DNA from: Malachius bipustulatus
Taxonomy: Eukaryota > Arthropoda > Insecta > Coleoptera > Melyridae
Direction of reading: 5' to 3'
DNA: 64,000 nt
Assembly: GCA_910589415.1 (NCBI GenBank)
Contig: CAJUUM010000035.1
Coordinates: forward strand, 62,001 to 126,000
Under the pieces are notes generated by a model. It made no database searches. It saw only the letters and a program-made list of their open reading frames with translations, and was not told the origin of the DNA. Every line of letters starts with the position of its first letter. Position 1 is the stretch's first letter. Shown here one piece after another: positions 25,211 through 36,349 of this stretch. Position numbers and translations under genes: made by a program.

Positions 25211-27013
25211 ACACTCACTTTGCTGCGTTAGCGGCCCACCAATGACCGTTAGCGGCCCACCAATGGCCGCTAGCGTCGCGATCTCCGTTCATTTTTATTA
25301 CTTTCATGCAATCCTGGAATCCACAAGCCAACTGCGCTAGCGACACTCACTTTGCTGCGTTAGCGGCCCACCAATGACCGTTAGCGGCCCACCAATGGCC
25401 GCAAGCGTTCTTTTTCCGCTAGCGGGCAGCCAAAGTGGGTCATTTTTCATTAGCGGCCCACCAATGGCGTTCATTTTTCATTAGCGGCCCACCAATGACC
25501 GTTAGCGGCCCACCAATGGCCGCTAGCGTCGCGATCTCCATTCATTCTTATTACTTTTATGCAATCCTGGAATCCAGACGCCAACTGCGCTAGCGACACG
25601 CACTTGGGCTGCGTTAGCGAACCACCAATGACCGTTAGCGGCCCACGAATGGCCGCTAGCGTCGCGATCTCCGTTCATTTTTATTACTTTCTTGCAATCC
25701 TGGAATCCACACGCCAACTGCGCTAGCGACACGCACTTAGGCTGCGTTAGCAGCCCACCAATGACAGTTAGCGGCCCACCAATGGCCGCTAGCGTTCATT
25801 TTTATTACTTTTATGCAATCCTGGAATCCACACGCCAACTGCGCTAGCGACACGCACTTGGGCTGCGTTAGCGAACCACCAATGACCGTTAGCGGCCCAC
25901 CAATGGCCGCTAGCGTCGCGATCTCCGTTCATTTTTATTACTTTCTTGCAATCCTGGAATCCACACGCCAACTGCGCTAGCGACACGCACTTTGGCTGCG
26001 TTAGCGGCCCACCAATACCGTTAGCGTTCATTTTTCGTAAGCGGGCAGCCAAAGTGGGTCATTTTTCGTTAGCGGCTCACCAATGGCGTTCATTTTTCGT
26101 TAGCGGCCCACCAATGACCGTTAGCGGCCCACCAATGGCCGCTAGCGTCGCGATCTCCGTTCATTCTTATTACTTTTATGCAATCCTGGAATCCACACGC
26201 CAACTGCGCTAGCGACACGCACTCGGACTGCGTTAGCGGCCCATCAATGACCGTTAGCGGCCCACTAATGGCCGCTAGCGTTCCTTTTTATTACTTTTAT
26301 GCAATCCTGGAATCCACACGCCAACTGCGCTAGCGACACGCACTTGGGCTGCGTTAGCGAACCACCAATGACCGTTAGCGGCCCACCAATGGCCGCAGGC
26401 GTTCTTTTTCCGCTAGCGGGCAGCCAAAGTGGGTCATTTTTCATTAGCGGCCCACCAATGGCGTTCATTTTTCATTAGCGGCCCACAGATGACCGTTAGC
26501 GGCCCACTAATGGCCGCTAGCGTCGCGATCTCCATTCATTCTTATTACTTTTATGCAATCCTGGAATCCACACGCCAACTGCGCTAGCGACACGCACTTG
26601 GGCTGCGTTAGCGAACCACCAATGACCGTTAGCGGCCCACCAATGGCCGCTAGCGTCGCGATCTCCATTCATTCTTATTACTTTTATGCAATCCTGGAAT
26701 CCACACGCCAACTGCGCTAGCGACACGCACTTGGGCTGCGTGTCCCACCAATGGCCGCTAACGTCGCGATCTCCGTTCATTTTTATTACTTTTATGCAAT
26801 CCTGGAATCCGCACGCCAACTGCGCTAGCGACACTCACTTTGCTGCGTTAGCGGCCCACCAATGACCGTTAGCGTCCTCCAATGGCCGCTAGCGTTTATT
26901 TTTCGTTAGCGGGCAGCCAAAGTGGGTAATTTTTCGTTAGCGGCCCACCAATGGCGTTCATTTTTCGTTAGCGGCCCACCAATGACCGTTAGCGGCCCAC
27001 CAATGGCAACCAG
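25210..27013 (+). repeat. Family-1 segment and junction to the 3,040-bp repeat
   Basis: 24872-26430 follows 4569-6130 at offset 20,303. At 26418 the L module keeps all three 31-bp units, whereas the relatives at 1358, 2716, 6115, 35421 and 38344 have lost one, so this copy shows the parental form. 26517-26900 carries the GTGTCCCACC deletion monomer and an L module at 26911 with GGGTAATTTTTC. A CAATGGCAACCAGC variant lies near 27005. There are no genes. Confidence 0.85.
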
Positions 27014-27267
27014 CGTTCATTTTTATTACTTTTATGCAATCCTGGAATCCACACGCCAACTGCGCTAGCGACACGCACTTGGACTGCGTTAGCGGCCCAC
27101 CAATGACCGTTAGCGGCCCACCAATAGCCGCTAGCGTCACGATCTCCGTTCACTCTTATTACTTTTATTCAATCCTGGAATCCACACGCCAACTACGCTA
27201 GCGACACTCACTTTGCTGCGTTAGCGGCCCACCAATGACCGTTAGCGGCCCACCAATGGCCGCTAGC

Positions 27268-27388
27268 GTTCATTTTTCGTTAGCGGGCAGCCAAAGTGGG
27301 TCATTTTTCGTTAGCGGCCCACCAATGGCGTTCATTTTTCGTTAGCGGCCCACCAATGACCGTTAGCGGCCCACCAATGGCCGCTAGC
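27268..27388 (+). repeat. Exemplar of module L (121-bp block of three 31/32-bp units)
   Basis: L begins after GGCCGCTAGC and ends with another GGCCGCTAGC, so the monomer carrying it is 254 bp long (27220-27473). Inside are three units of 31, 31 and about 32 bp, each starting GTTCATTTTT or GGTCATTTTT followed by CGTTAGCGG. The first unit carries the hallmark GGGCAGCCAAAGTG; the second and third carry CCCACCAATG. The three T5 tracts are exactly 31 bp apart, and so are the two CCAAT boxes of units 2 and 3. L looks like the 21-bp unit fused to a 10-bp T-rich piece from the monomer body and then amplified; that origin is inference. Confidence 0.92.
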
Positions 27389-27867
27389 GTCGCGATCTCC
27401 GTTCATTCTTATTACTTTTATGCAATCCTGGAATCCACACGCCAACTACGCTAGCGACACGCACCTGGGCTGCGTTAGCGGCCCACCAATGACAGTTAGC
27501 GGCCCACCAATGGCCGCCAGCGTTCATTTTTATTACTTTTATGCAATCCTGGAATCCACACGCCAACTGCGCTAGCGACACGCACTTGGACTGCGTTAGC
27601 GGCCCATCAATGACCGTTAGCGGCCCACCAATAGTCGTTAGCGTCGCGATCTCCGTTCATTTTTATTACTTTCTTGCAATCCTGGAATCCACACGCCAAC
27701 TGCGCTAGCGACACTCACTTTGCTGCGTTCGCGGCCCACCAATGACCGTTAGCGGCCCACCAATGGCCGCTAGCGTTCATTTTTCGTTAGCGGGCAGCCA
27801 AAGTGGGTCATTTTTCGTTAGCGGCCCACCAATGGCGTTCATTTTTCGTTAGCGGCCCACCAATGAC

Positions 27868-27965
27868 CGTTAGCGGCCCACCAATGGCCGCTAGCGTCGC
27901 GATCTCCGCTCATTTAAGAATGAACGGAGATCGCGACGCTAACGGCCGTTGGTGGGCCGCTAACG
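27868..27965. repeat. Micro-inversion forming a 47-bp-arm palindrome, copy 1
   Basis: The left arm 27868-27914 is normal monomer sequence (CGTTAGCGGCCC to CTCATT). After a 4-nt spacer TAAG (27915-27918), the right arm 27919-27965 is its reverse complement (AATGAACGGAGATCGCGACG to GGGCCGCTAACG). I count 44 of 47 positions complementary. This is the only place, with its copy 3,040 bp away, where I found the satellite in reverse orientation. The inverted arm carries CCAACGGCCGTTAGCG, a combination I did not see in forward units, so it is either old or came from an unsampled monomer. A strong hairpin or cruciform is expected. Confidence 0.95.
27919..27965 (-). repeat. Reverse-oriented monomer fragment (right arm of palindrome 1)
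   Basis: Read on the minus strand, this is a forward monomer fragment running from CGTTAGCGGCCC through GTCGCGATCTCC to GTTCATT. It covers one 21-bp unit and the 12-bp piece only. It is followed by an irregular stretch (27966-27996) before normal sequence resumes at TTTTATGCAATCC. Confidence 0.93.
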
Positions 27966-27996
27966 TAGTAAGTTACTTTTAAGTAATAAGTTACTT
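27966..27996. repeat. Scrambled T-tract next to palindrome 1
   Basis: In place of a single CATTTTTATTACTTTTATGC there are two AAGTTACTTTTA-like pieces separated by AAGTAATA. AAGTAATA is the reverse complement of TATTACTT from the normal T-tract, so a second very short inverted piece lies here. TTACTT (27973-27978) and AAGTAA (27981-27986) form a 6-bp stem with a 2-nt loop. The copy at 31006-31036 is the same. Together with the adjacent palindrome this looks like a compound template-switching scar (inference). Confidence 0.82.
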
Positions 27997-28083
27997 TTAT
28001 GCAATCCTGGAATCCACACGCCAACTACGCTAGCGACACGCACCTGGGCTGCGTTAGCGGCCCACCAATGACAGTTAGCGGCC

Positions 28084-28883
28084 CACCAATGGCCGCTAGC
28101 GTTCATTTTTATTACTTTTATGCAATCCTGGAATCCACACGCCAACTGCGCTAGCGACACGCACTTGGGCTGCGTTAGCGGACCACCAATGACCGTTAGC
28201 GGCCCACCAATGACCGTTAGCGGCCCACCAATGGCCGCTAGCGTCGCGATCTCCGTTCATTTTTAATAATTTCTTGCAATCCTGGAATCCACACGCCAAC
28301 TGCGCTAGCGACACTCACTTTGCTGAGTTAGCGGCCCACCAATGACCGTTAGCGGCCCACCAATGGCCACTAGCTTTCATTTTTCGTTAGCGGGCAGCAA
28401 AAGTGCGCCATTTTTCGTTAGCGGTCCACCAATGGCGATCATTTTTCGTTAGCGGCCCACCAATGACCGTTAGCGGCCCACCAATAGCCGCTAGCGTCAT
28501 GATCTCCGTTCACTCTTATTACTTTTATGCAATCCTGGAATCCACACGCCAACTACGCTAGCGACACGCACTTGGGCTGCGTTAGCGGCCCACCAATGAC
28601 CGTTAGCGGCCCACCAATGGCCGCTAGCGTCGCGATCTCCGCTCATTTTTATTACTTTCTTGCAATCCTGGAATCCACACGCCAACTGCGCTAGCGACAC
28701 GCACTTCGGCTGCGTTAGCGGCCCACCAATGACCGTTAGCGGTCCACCAATGGCCGCTAGCGTCGCGATCTCCGTTCATTTTTATTACTTTCTTGCAATC
28801 CTGGAATCCACACGCCAACTGCGCTAGCGACACTCACTTTGCTGCGTTAGCGGCCCACCAATGACCGCTAACGTCGCGATCTC
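28084..28883 (+). repeat. 1,170-bp-spaced duplication, left copy
   Basis: Monomers ending near 28314, 28700 and 28833 recur 1,170 bp downstream (29484, 29870, 30003). The shared markers are TTTAATAATTTC, the GGGCAGCAAAAGTGCG subclass of L (28392 and 29562), CGTCATGATCTCC and TCCGCTCATTTTT. This explains the interval 29107-30053, which the 3,040-bp offset does not cover. Confidence 0.83.
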
Positions 28884-29106
28884 CGTTCATTTTTATTACT
28901 TTTATGCAATCCTGGAATCCACACGCCAACTGCGCTAGCGACACGCACTTGAGCTGCGTTAGCGGCCCACCAATGACCGTTAGCGGCCCACCAATGACCG
29001 CTAGCGTCGCGATCTCCGGTCATTTTTATTACTTTCTTGCAATCCTGGAATCCACACGCCAACTGCGCTAGCGACACTCACTTTGCTGCGTTAGCGGCCC
29101 ACCAAT

Positions 29107-30053
29107 GACCGTTAGCGGCCCACCAATGGCCGCTAGCGTTCATTTTTCGTTAGCGGGCAGCCAAAGTGAGTCATTTTTCGTTAGCGGCCCACCAATGGCG
29201 TTCATTTTTCGTTAGCGGCCCACCAATGACCGTTAGCGGCCCACCAATGGCCGCTAGCGTCGCGATCTCCGTTCATTCTTATTACTTTTATGCAATCCTG
29301 GAATCCACACGCCAACTACGCTAGCGACACGCACCTGGGCTGCGTTAGCGGCCCACCAATGACAGTTAGCGGCCCACCAATGACCGTTAGCGGCCCACCA
29401 ATGGCCGCTAGCGTCGCGATCTCCGTTCATTTTTAATAATTTCTTGCAATCCTGGAATCCACACGCCAACTGCGCTAGCGACACTCACTTTGCTGAGTTA
29501 GCGGCCCACCAATGACCGTTAGCGGCCCACCAATGGCCACTAGCTTTCATTTTTCGTTAGCGGGCAGCAAAAGTGCGCCATTTTTCGTTAGCGGTCCACC
29601 AATGGCGATCATTTTTCGTTAGCGGCCCACCAATGACCGTTAGCGGCCCACCAATAGCCGCTAGCGTCATGATCTCCGTTCACTCTTATTACTTTTATGC
29701 AATCCTGGAATCCACACGCCAACTACGCTAGCGACACGCACTTGGGCTGCGTTAGCGGCCCACCAATGACCGTTAGCGGCCCACCAATGGCCGCTAGCGT
29801 CGCGATCTCCGCTCATTTTTATTACTTTCTTGCAATCCTGGAATCCACACGCCAACTGCGCTAGCGACACGCACTTCGGCTGCGTTAGCGGCCCACCAAT
29901 GACCGTTAGCGGTCCACCAATGGCCGCTAGCGTCGCGATCTCCGTTCATTTTTATTACTTTCTTGCAATCCTGGAATCCACACGCCAACTGCGCTAGCGA
30001 CACTCACTTTGCTGCGTTAGCGGCCCACCAATGACCGCTAACGTCGCGATCTC
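29107..30053 (+). repeat. Interval between the 3,040-bp copies (1,170-bp duplicate)
   Basis: It starts with an L module (29155, with CCAAAGTGAGTC) resembling 27285, then a monomer with three 21-bp units, then the right copy of the 1,170-bp duplication (29254-30003). It contains no palindrome. There are no genes. Confidence 0.83.
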
Positions 30054-32146
30054 CGTTCATTTTTATTACTTTTATGCAATCCTGGAATCCACACGCCAAC
30101 TGCGCTAGCGACACGCACTTGGACTGCGTTAGCGGCCCACCAATGACCGTTAGCGGCCCACCAATAGCCGCTAGCGTCACGATCTCCGTTCACTCTTATT
30201 ACTTTTATTCAATCCTGGAATCCACACGCCAACTACGCTAGCGACACTCACTTTGCTGCGTTAGCGGCCCACCAATGACCGTTAGCGGCCCACCAATGGC
30301 CGCTAGCGTTCATTTTTCGTTAGCGGGCAGCCAAAGTGGGTCATTTTTCGTTAGCGGCCCACCAATGGCGTTCATTTTTCGTTAGCGGCCCACCAATGAC
30401 CGTTAGCGGCCCACCAATGGCCGCTAGCGTCGCGATCTCCGTTCATTCTTATTACTTTTATGCAATCCTGGAATCCACACGCCAACTACGCTAGCGACAC
30501 GCACCTGGGCTGCGTTAGCGGCCCACCAATGACAGTTAGCGGCCCACCAATGGCCGCCAGCGTTCATTTTTATTACTTTTATGCAATCCTGGAATCCACA
30601 CGCCAACTGCGCTAGCGACACGCACTTGGACTGCGTTAGCGGCCCATCAATGACCGTTAGCGGCCCACCAATAGTCGTTAGCGTCGCGATCTCCGTTCAT
30701 TTTTATTACTTTCTTGCAATCCTGGAATCCACACGCCAACTGCGCTAGCGACACTCACTTTGCTGCGTTCGCGGCCCACCAATGACCGTTAGCGGCCCAC
30801 CAATGGCCGCTAGCGTTCATTTTTCGTTAGCGGGCAGCCAAAGTGGGTCATTTTTCGTTAGCGGCCCACCAATGGCGTTCATTTTTCGTTAGCGGCCCAC
30901 CAATGACCGTTAGCGGCCCACCAATGGCCGCTAGCGTCGCGATCTCCGCTCATTTAAGAATGAACGGAGATCGCGACGCTAACGGCCGTTGGTGGGCCGC
31001 TAACGTAGTAAGTTACTTTTAAGTAATAAGTTACTTTTATGCAATCCTGGAATCCACACGCCAACTACGCTAGCGACACGCACCTGGGCTGCGTTAGCGG
31101 CCCACCAATGACAGTTAGCGGCCCACCAATGGCCGCCAGCGTTCATTTTTATTACTTTTATGCAATCCTGGAATCCACACGCCAACTGCGCTAGCGACAC
31201 GCACTTGGGCTGCGTTAGCGGACCACCAATGACCGTTAGCGGCCCACCAATGACCGTTAGCGGCCCACCAATGGCCGCTAGCGTCGCGATCTCCGTTCAT
31301 TTTTAATACTTTCTTGCAATCCTGGAATCCACACGCCAACTGCGCTAGCGACACTCACTTTGCTGAGTTAGCGGCCCACCAATGACCGTTAGCGGTCCAC
31401 CAATGGCCACTAGCTTTCATTTTTCGTTAGCGGGCAGCAAAAGTGCGCCATTTTTCGTTAGCGGTCCACCAATGGCGATCATTTTTCGTTAGCGGCCCAC
31501 CAATGACCGTTAGCGGCCCACCAATAGCCGCTAGCGTCATGATCTCCGTTCACTCTTATTACTTTTATGCAATCCTGGAATCCACACGCCAACTACGCTA
31601 GCGACACGCACTTGGGCTGCGTTAGCGGCCCACCAATGACCGTTAGCGGCCCACCAATGGCCGCTAGCGTCGCGATCTCCGCTCATTTTTATTACTTTCT
31701 TGCAATCCTGGAATCCACACGCCAACTGCGCTAGCGACACGCACTTCGGCTGCGTTAGCGGCCCACCAATGACCGTTAGCGGCCCACCAATGGCCGCTAG
31801 CGTCGCGATCTCCGTTCATTTTTATTACTTTCTTGCAATCCTGGAATCCACACGCCAACTGCGCTAGCGACACTCACTTTGCTGCGTTAGCGGCCCACCA
31901 ATGACCGCTAACGTCGCGATCTCCGTTCATTTTTATTACTTTTATGCAATCCTGGAATCCACACGCCAACTGCGCTAGCGACACGCACTTGAGCTGCGTT
32001 AGCGGCCCACCAATGACCGTTAGCGGCCCACCAATGACCGCTAGCGTCGCGATCTCCGGTCATTTTTATTACTTTCTTGCAATCCTGGAATCCACACGCC
32101 AACTGCGCTAGCGACACTCACTTTGCTGCGTTAGCGGCCCACCAAT
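30054..32146 (+). repeat. 3,040-bp-spaced duplication, right copy
   Basis: Right-hand partner of 27014-29106, carrying the second micro-inversion. Small differences such as GGCCGCCAGCG near 31132 (GGCCGCTAGCG in the left copy near 28092) and TTTAATACTTTC near 31302 (TTTAATAATTTC near 28262) show slight divergence after duplication. At about 32147 it changes to the segment shared with 22.6 kb. Confidence 0.9.
30908..31005. repeat. Micro-inversion forming a 47-bp-arm palindrome, copy 2
   Basis: Left arm 30908-30954, spacer TAAG 30955-30958, right arm 30959-31005. It is identical to copy 1 by eye, including the three mismatches and the scrambled T-tract that follows. It was therefore inherited through the 3,040-bp duplication and has not been lost or corrected since, although long perfect palindromes are usually unstable. 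Confidence 0.95.
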
Positions 32147-34710
32147 GTCCGTTAGCGGTCCTCCAATGGCCGCTAGCGTTTATTTTTCGTTAGCGGGCAG
32201 CCAAAGTGGGTCATTTTTCGTTAGCGGCCCACCAATGGCGTTCATTTTTCGTTAGCGGCCCACCAATGACCGTTAGCGGCCCACCAATAGCCGCTAGCGT
32301 CACGATCTCCGTTCACTCTTATTACTTTTATTCAATCCTGGAATCCACACGCCAACTACGCTAGCGACACGCACTTGGGCTGCGTTAGCGGCCCACCAAT
32401 GACCGTTAGCGGTCCACCAATGGCCGCTAGCGTCGCGATCTCCGTTCATTTTTATTTCTTTTATGCAATCCTGGAATCCACACGACAACTGCGCTAGCGA
32501 CACGCACTTCGGCTGCGTTAGCGGCCCACCAATGACCGTTAGCGGTCCACCAATGGCCGCTAGCGTCGCGATCTCCGTTCATTTTTATTACTTTTATGCA
32601 ATCCTGGAATCCACACGCCGACTGCGCTAGCGACACGCACTTGGGCTGCGTTAGCGAACCACCAATGACCGTTAGCGACCCACCAATGACCGCTAGCGTC
32701 TCGATCTCCGTTCATTTTTATTACTTTTATGCAATCCTGGAATCCACACGCCAACTGCGCTAGCGACACGCACTTGGGCTGCGTTAGCGGCCCACCAATG
32801 ACCGTTAGCGGCCCACCAATGGCCGCAAGCGTTCTTTTTCCGCTAGCGGGCAGCCAAAGTGGGTCATTTTTCATTAGCGGCCCACCAATGGCGTTCATTT
32901 TTCATTAGCGGCCCACCAATGACCGTTAGCGGCCCACCAATGGCCGCTAGCGTCGCGATCTCCATTCATTCTTATTACTTTTATGCAATCCTGGAATCCA
33001 CACGCCAACTGCGCTAGCGACACGCACTTGGGCTGCGTTAGCGAACCACCAATTACCGTTAGCGGCCCACGAATGGCCGCTAGCGTCGCGATCTCCGTTC
33101 ATTTTTATTACTTTCTTGCAATCCTGGAATCCACACGCCAACTGCGCTAGCGACACGCACTTGGGCTGCGTTAGCAGCCCACCAATGACAGTTAGCGGCC
33201 CACCAATGGCCGCTAGCGTTCATTTTTATTACTTTTATGCAATCCTGGAATCCACACGCCAACTGCGCTAGCGACACGCACTTGGGCTGCGTTAGCGAAC
33301 CACCAATGACCGTTAGCGGCCCACCAATGGCCGCTAGCGTCGCGATCTCCGTTCATTTTTATTACTTTCTTGCAATCCTGGAATCCACACGCCAACTGCG
33401 CTAGCGACACGCACTTTGGCTGCGTTAGCGGCCCACCAATACCGTTAGCGTTCATTTTTCGTAAGCGGGCAGCCAAAGTGGGTCATTTTTCGTTAGCGGC
33501 TCACCAATGGCGTTCATTTTTCGTTAGCGGCCCACCAATGACCGTTAGCGGCCCACCAATGGCCGCTAGCGTCGCGATCTCCGTTCATTCTTATTACTTT
33601 TATGCAATCCTGGAATCCACACGCCAACTGCGCTAGCGACACGCACTCGGACTGCGTTAGCGGCCCATCAATGACCGTTAGCGGCCCACCAATGGCCGCT
33701 AGCGTCGGGATCTCCGTTCATTTTTATTACTTTCTTGCAATCCTAGAATCCACACGCCAACTGCGCTAGCGACACTCACTTTTCTGAGTTAGCGGCTCAC
33801 CAATGGCCGCTAGCGGCCCACAAATGGCCGCTAGTCGCTCACAAATGGCCGCTAGCGTTCATTTTTATTACTTTCTTGCAAACCTGGAATCCACACGCCA
33901 ACTGCGCTAGCGACACGCACTTCGGCTGCGTTAGCGGCCCACCAATGACCGTTAGCGGTCCACCAATGGCCGCTAGTGTCGCGATCTCCGTTCATTTTTA
34001 TTACTTTTATGCAATCCTGGAATCCACACGCCAACTGCGCTAGCGACACGCACTTGGGCTGCGTTAGCGAACCACCAATGACCGTTAGCGGCCCACCAAT
34101 GACCGCTAGCGTCGCGATCTCCGTTCATTTTTATTACTTTTATGCAATCCTGGAATCCACACGCCAACTGCGCTAGCGACACGCACTTGGGCTGCGTTAG
34201 CGGCCCACCAATGACCGTTAGCGGCCCACCAATGGCCGCTAGCGTCGCGAACTCCGTTCATTTTTATTACTTTCTTGCAATCCTGGAATCCACACGCCAA
34301 CTGCGCTAGCGACACGCACTCGGGATGCGTTAGCTGCCCACCAATGACTGTTAGCGGCTCACCAATGGCCGCTAGCGTCGCGATCTCCGTTCATTTTTAT
34401 TACTTTCTTGCAATCCTGGAATCCACACGCCAACTGCGCTAGCGATACGCACTTGGGCTGCGTTAGCGGCCCACCAATAACCGTTAGCGGCCCATCAATG
34501 GCCGCTAACGTCGCGATCTCCGTTCATTTTTATTACTTTTATGCAATCCTGGAATCCACACGCCAACTGCGCTAGCGACACGCACTTGGGCTGCGTTAGC
34601 GGCCCATCAATGACCGTTAGCGGCCCACCAATGGCCGCTAGCGTCGCGATCTCCGTTCATTTTTATTACTTTCTTGCAATCCTGGAATCCACACGCCAAC
34701 TGCGCTAGCG
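31150..34710 (+). repeat. 3.6-kb block shared with 21.65-25.21 kb (offset 9,500), right copy
   Basis: Right partner of 21650-25210. From 34064 it also matches the window start (offset 34,063). Local differences include TTATTTCTTTTATGC near 32451 (TTATTACTTTCTTGC in the left copy), GCGGCCC at 32791 against TCGGCCC at 23287, and AATTACCG at 33052 against AATGACCG at 23552. After about 34710 the two copies diverge: this one enters the 1,358-bp block type, the other the CACAAGCC monomer. Confidence 0.88.
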
Positions 34711-35802
34711 ACACTCACTTGGCTGCGTTAGCGGCCCACCAATGACCGTTAGCGGCCCACTAATGGCCGCTAGCGTTCATTTTTATTACTTTTATGCAAT
34801 CCTGGAATCCACACGCCAACTGCGCTAGCGACACGCACTTGGGCTGCGTTAGCGGCCCACCAATGACCGTTAGCGGCCCACCAATGGCCGCAAGCGTTCT
34901 TTTTCCGCTAGCGGGCAGCCAAAGTGGGTCATTTTTCATTAGCGGCCCACCAATGGCGTTCATTTTTCATAAGCGGCCCACCAATGACCGTTAGCGGCCC
35001 ACCAATGGCCGCTAGCGTCGCGATCTCCATTCATTCTTATTACTTTTATGCAATCCTGGAATCCAGACGCCAACTGCGCTAGCGACACGCACTTGGGCTG
35101 CGTTAGCGAACCACCAATGACCGTTAGCGGCCCACCAATGGCCGCTAGCGTCGCGATCTCCGTTCATTCTTATTACTTTTATGCAATCCTGGAATCCACA
35201 CGCCAACTGCGCTAGCGACACGCACTCGGGCTGCGTTAGCGGCCCATCAATGACCGTTAGCGGCCCACTAATGGCCGCTAGCGTTCATTTTTATTACTTT
35301 TATGCAATCCTGGAATCCACACGCCAACTGCGCTAGCGACACGCACTTGGGCTGCGTTAGCGAACCACCAATGACCGTTAGCGGCCCACCAATGGCCGCA
35401 GGCGTTCTTTTTCCGCTAGCGGGCAGCCAAAGTGGTTCATTTTTCATTAGCGGCCCACAGATGACCGTTAGCGGCCCACTAATGGCCGCTAGCGTCGCGA
35501 TCTCCATTCATTCTTATTACTTTTATGCAATCCTGGAATCCACACGCCAACTGCGCTAGCGACACGCACTTGGGCTGCGTTAGCGAACCACCAATGACCG
35601 TTAGCGGCCCACCAATGGCCGCTAGCGTCGCGATCTCCATTCATTCTTATTACTTTTATGCAATCCTGGAATCCACACGCCAACTGCGCTAGCGACACGC
35701 ACTTGGGCTGCGTGTCCCACCAATGGCCGCTAACGTCGCGATCTCCGTTCATTTTTATTACTTTTATGCAATCCTGGAATCCGCACGCCAACTGCGCTAG
35801 CG
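34445..35802 (+). repeat. Single copy of the 1,358-bp block
   Basis: This stretch matches 382-1739 (offset 34,063) and 1740-3097 (offset 32,705), but is present only once here. L modules lie at 34913 and 35421. The presence of one unit here and two at the left edge is direct evidence for copy-number change of this block by unequal exchange. Confidence 0.88.
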
Positions 35803-36349
35803 ACACTCACTTTGCTGCGTTAGCGGCCCACCAATGACCGTTAGCGTCCTCCAATGGCCGCTAGCGTTTATTTTTCGTTAGCGGGCAGCCAAAGTGGGTC
35901 ATTTTTCGTTAGCGGCCCACCAATGGCGTTCATTTTTCGTTAGCGGCCCACCAATGACCGTTAGCGGCCCACCAATGGCCGCTAGCGTCGCGATCTCCAT
36001 TCATTCTTATTACTTTTATGCAATCCTGGAATCCAGACGCCAACTGCGCTAGCGACACGCACTTGGGCTGCGTTAGCGAACCACCAATGACCGTTAGCGG
36101 CCCACGAATGGCCGCTAGCGTCGCGATCTCCGTTCATTTTTATTACTTTCTTGCAATCCTGGAATCCACACGCCAACTGCGCTAGCGACACGCACTTGGG
36201 CTGCGTTAGCAGCCCACCAATGACAGTTAGCGGCCCACCAATGGCCGCTAGCGTTCATTTTTATTACTTTTATGCAATCCTGGAATCCACACGCCAACTG
36301 CGCTAGCGACACGCACTTGGGCTGCGTTAGCGAACCACCAATGACCGTT
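35803..36349 (+). repeat. Family-1 segment ending at a 476-bp deletion
   Basis: It follows 3098-3654 at offset 32,705. At about 36365 the sequence jumps from the equivalent of 3660 to the equivalent of 4136, skipping 476 bp (offset becomes 32,229). The join is at CAATGGCCGCTAGCG, present at both ends of the missing segment, so the loss fits recombination between identical short repeats. The missing piece contains one L module (the 3797 equivalent). Confidence 0.87.

Larger units (their letters stand above)
27014..29106 (+). repeat. 3,040-bp-spaced duplication, left copy
   Basis: 27014-29106 matches 30054-32146 at an offset of 3,040 bp (27384 to 30424, 27960 to 31000, 28497 to 31537, 28868 to 31908). 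It holds the micro-inversion hairpin at 27868-27965. Shared rare variants such as GCGTTCGCGGCCC (27726 and 30766) and TCCGGTCATTTTT (29014 and 32054) confirm common origin. Confidence 0.9.

Noticed and set aside
27868..28000. Terminal inverted repeat of a transposon (MITE)
   Set aside because: Both arms are ordinary monomer sequence in opposite orientation with only a 4-nt spacer. There is no target-site duplication and no independent element. A micro-inversion explains it better.
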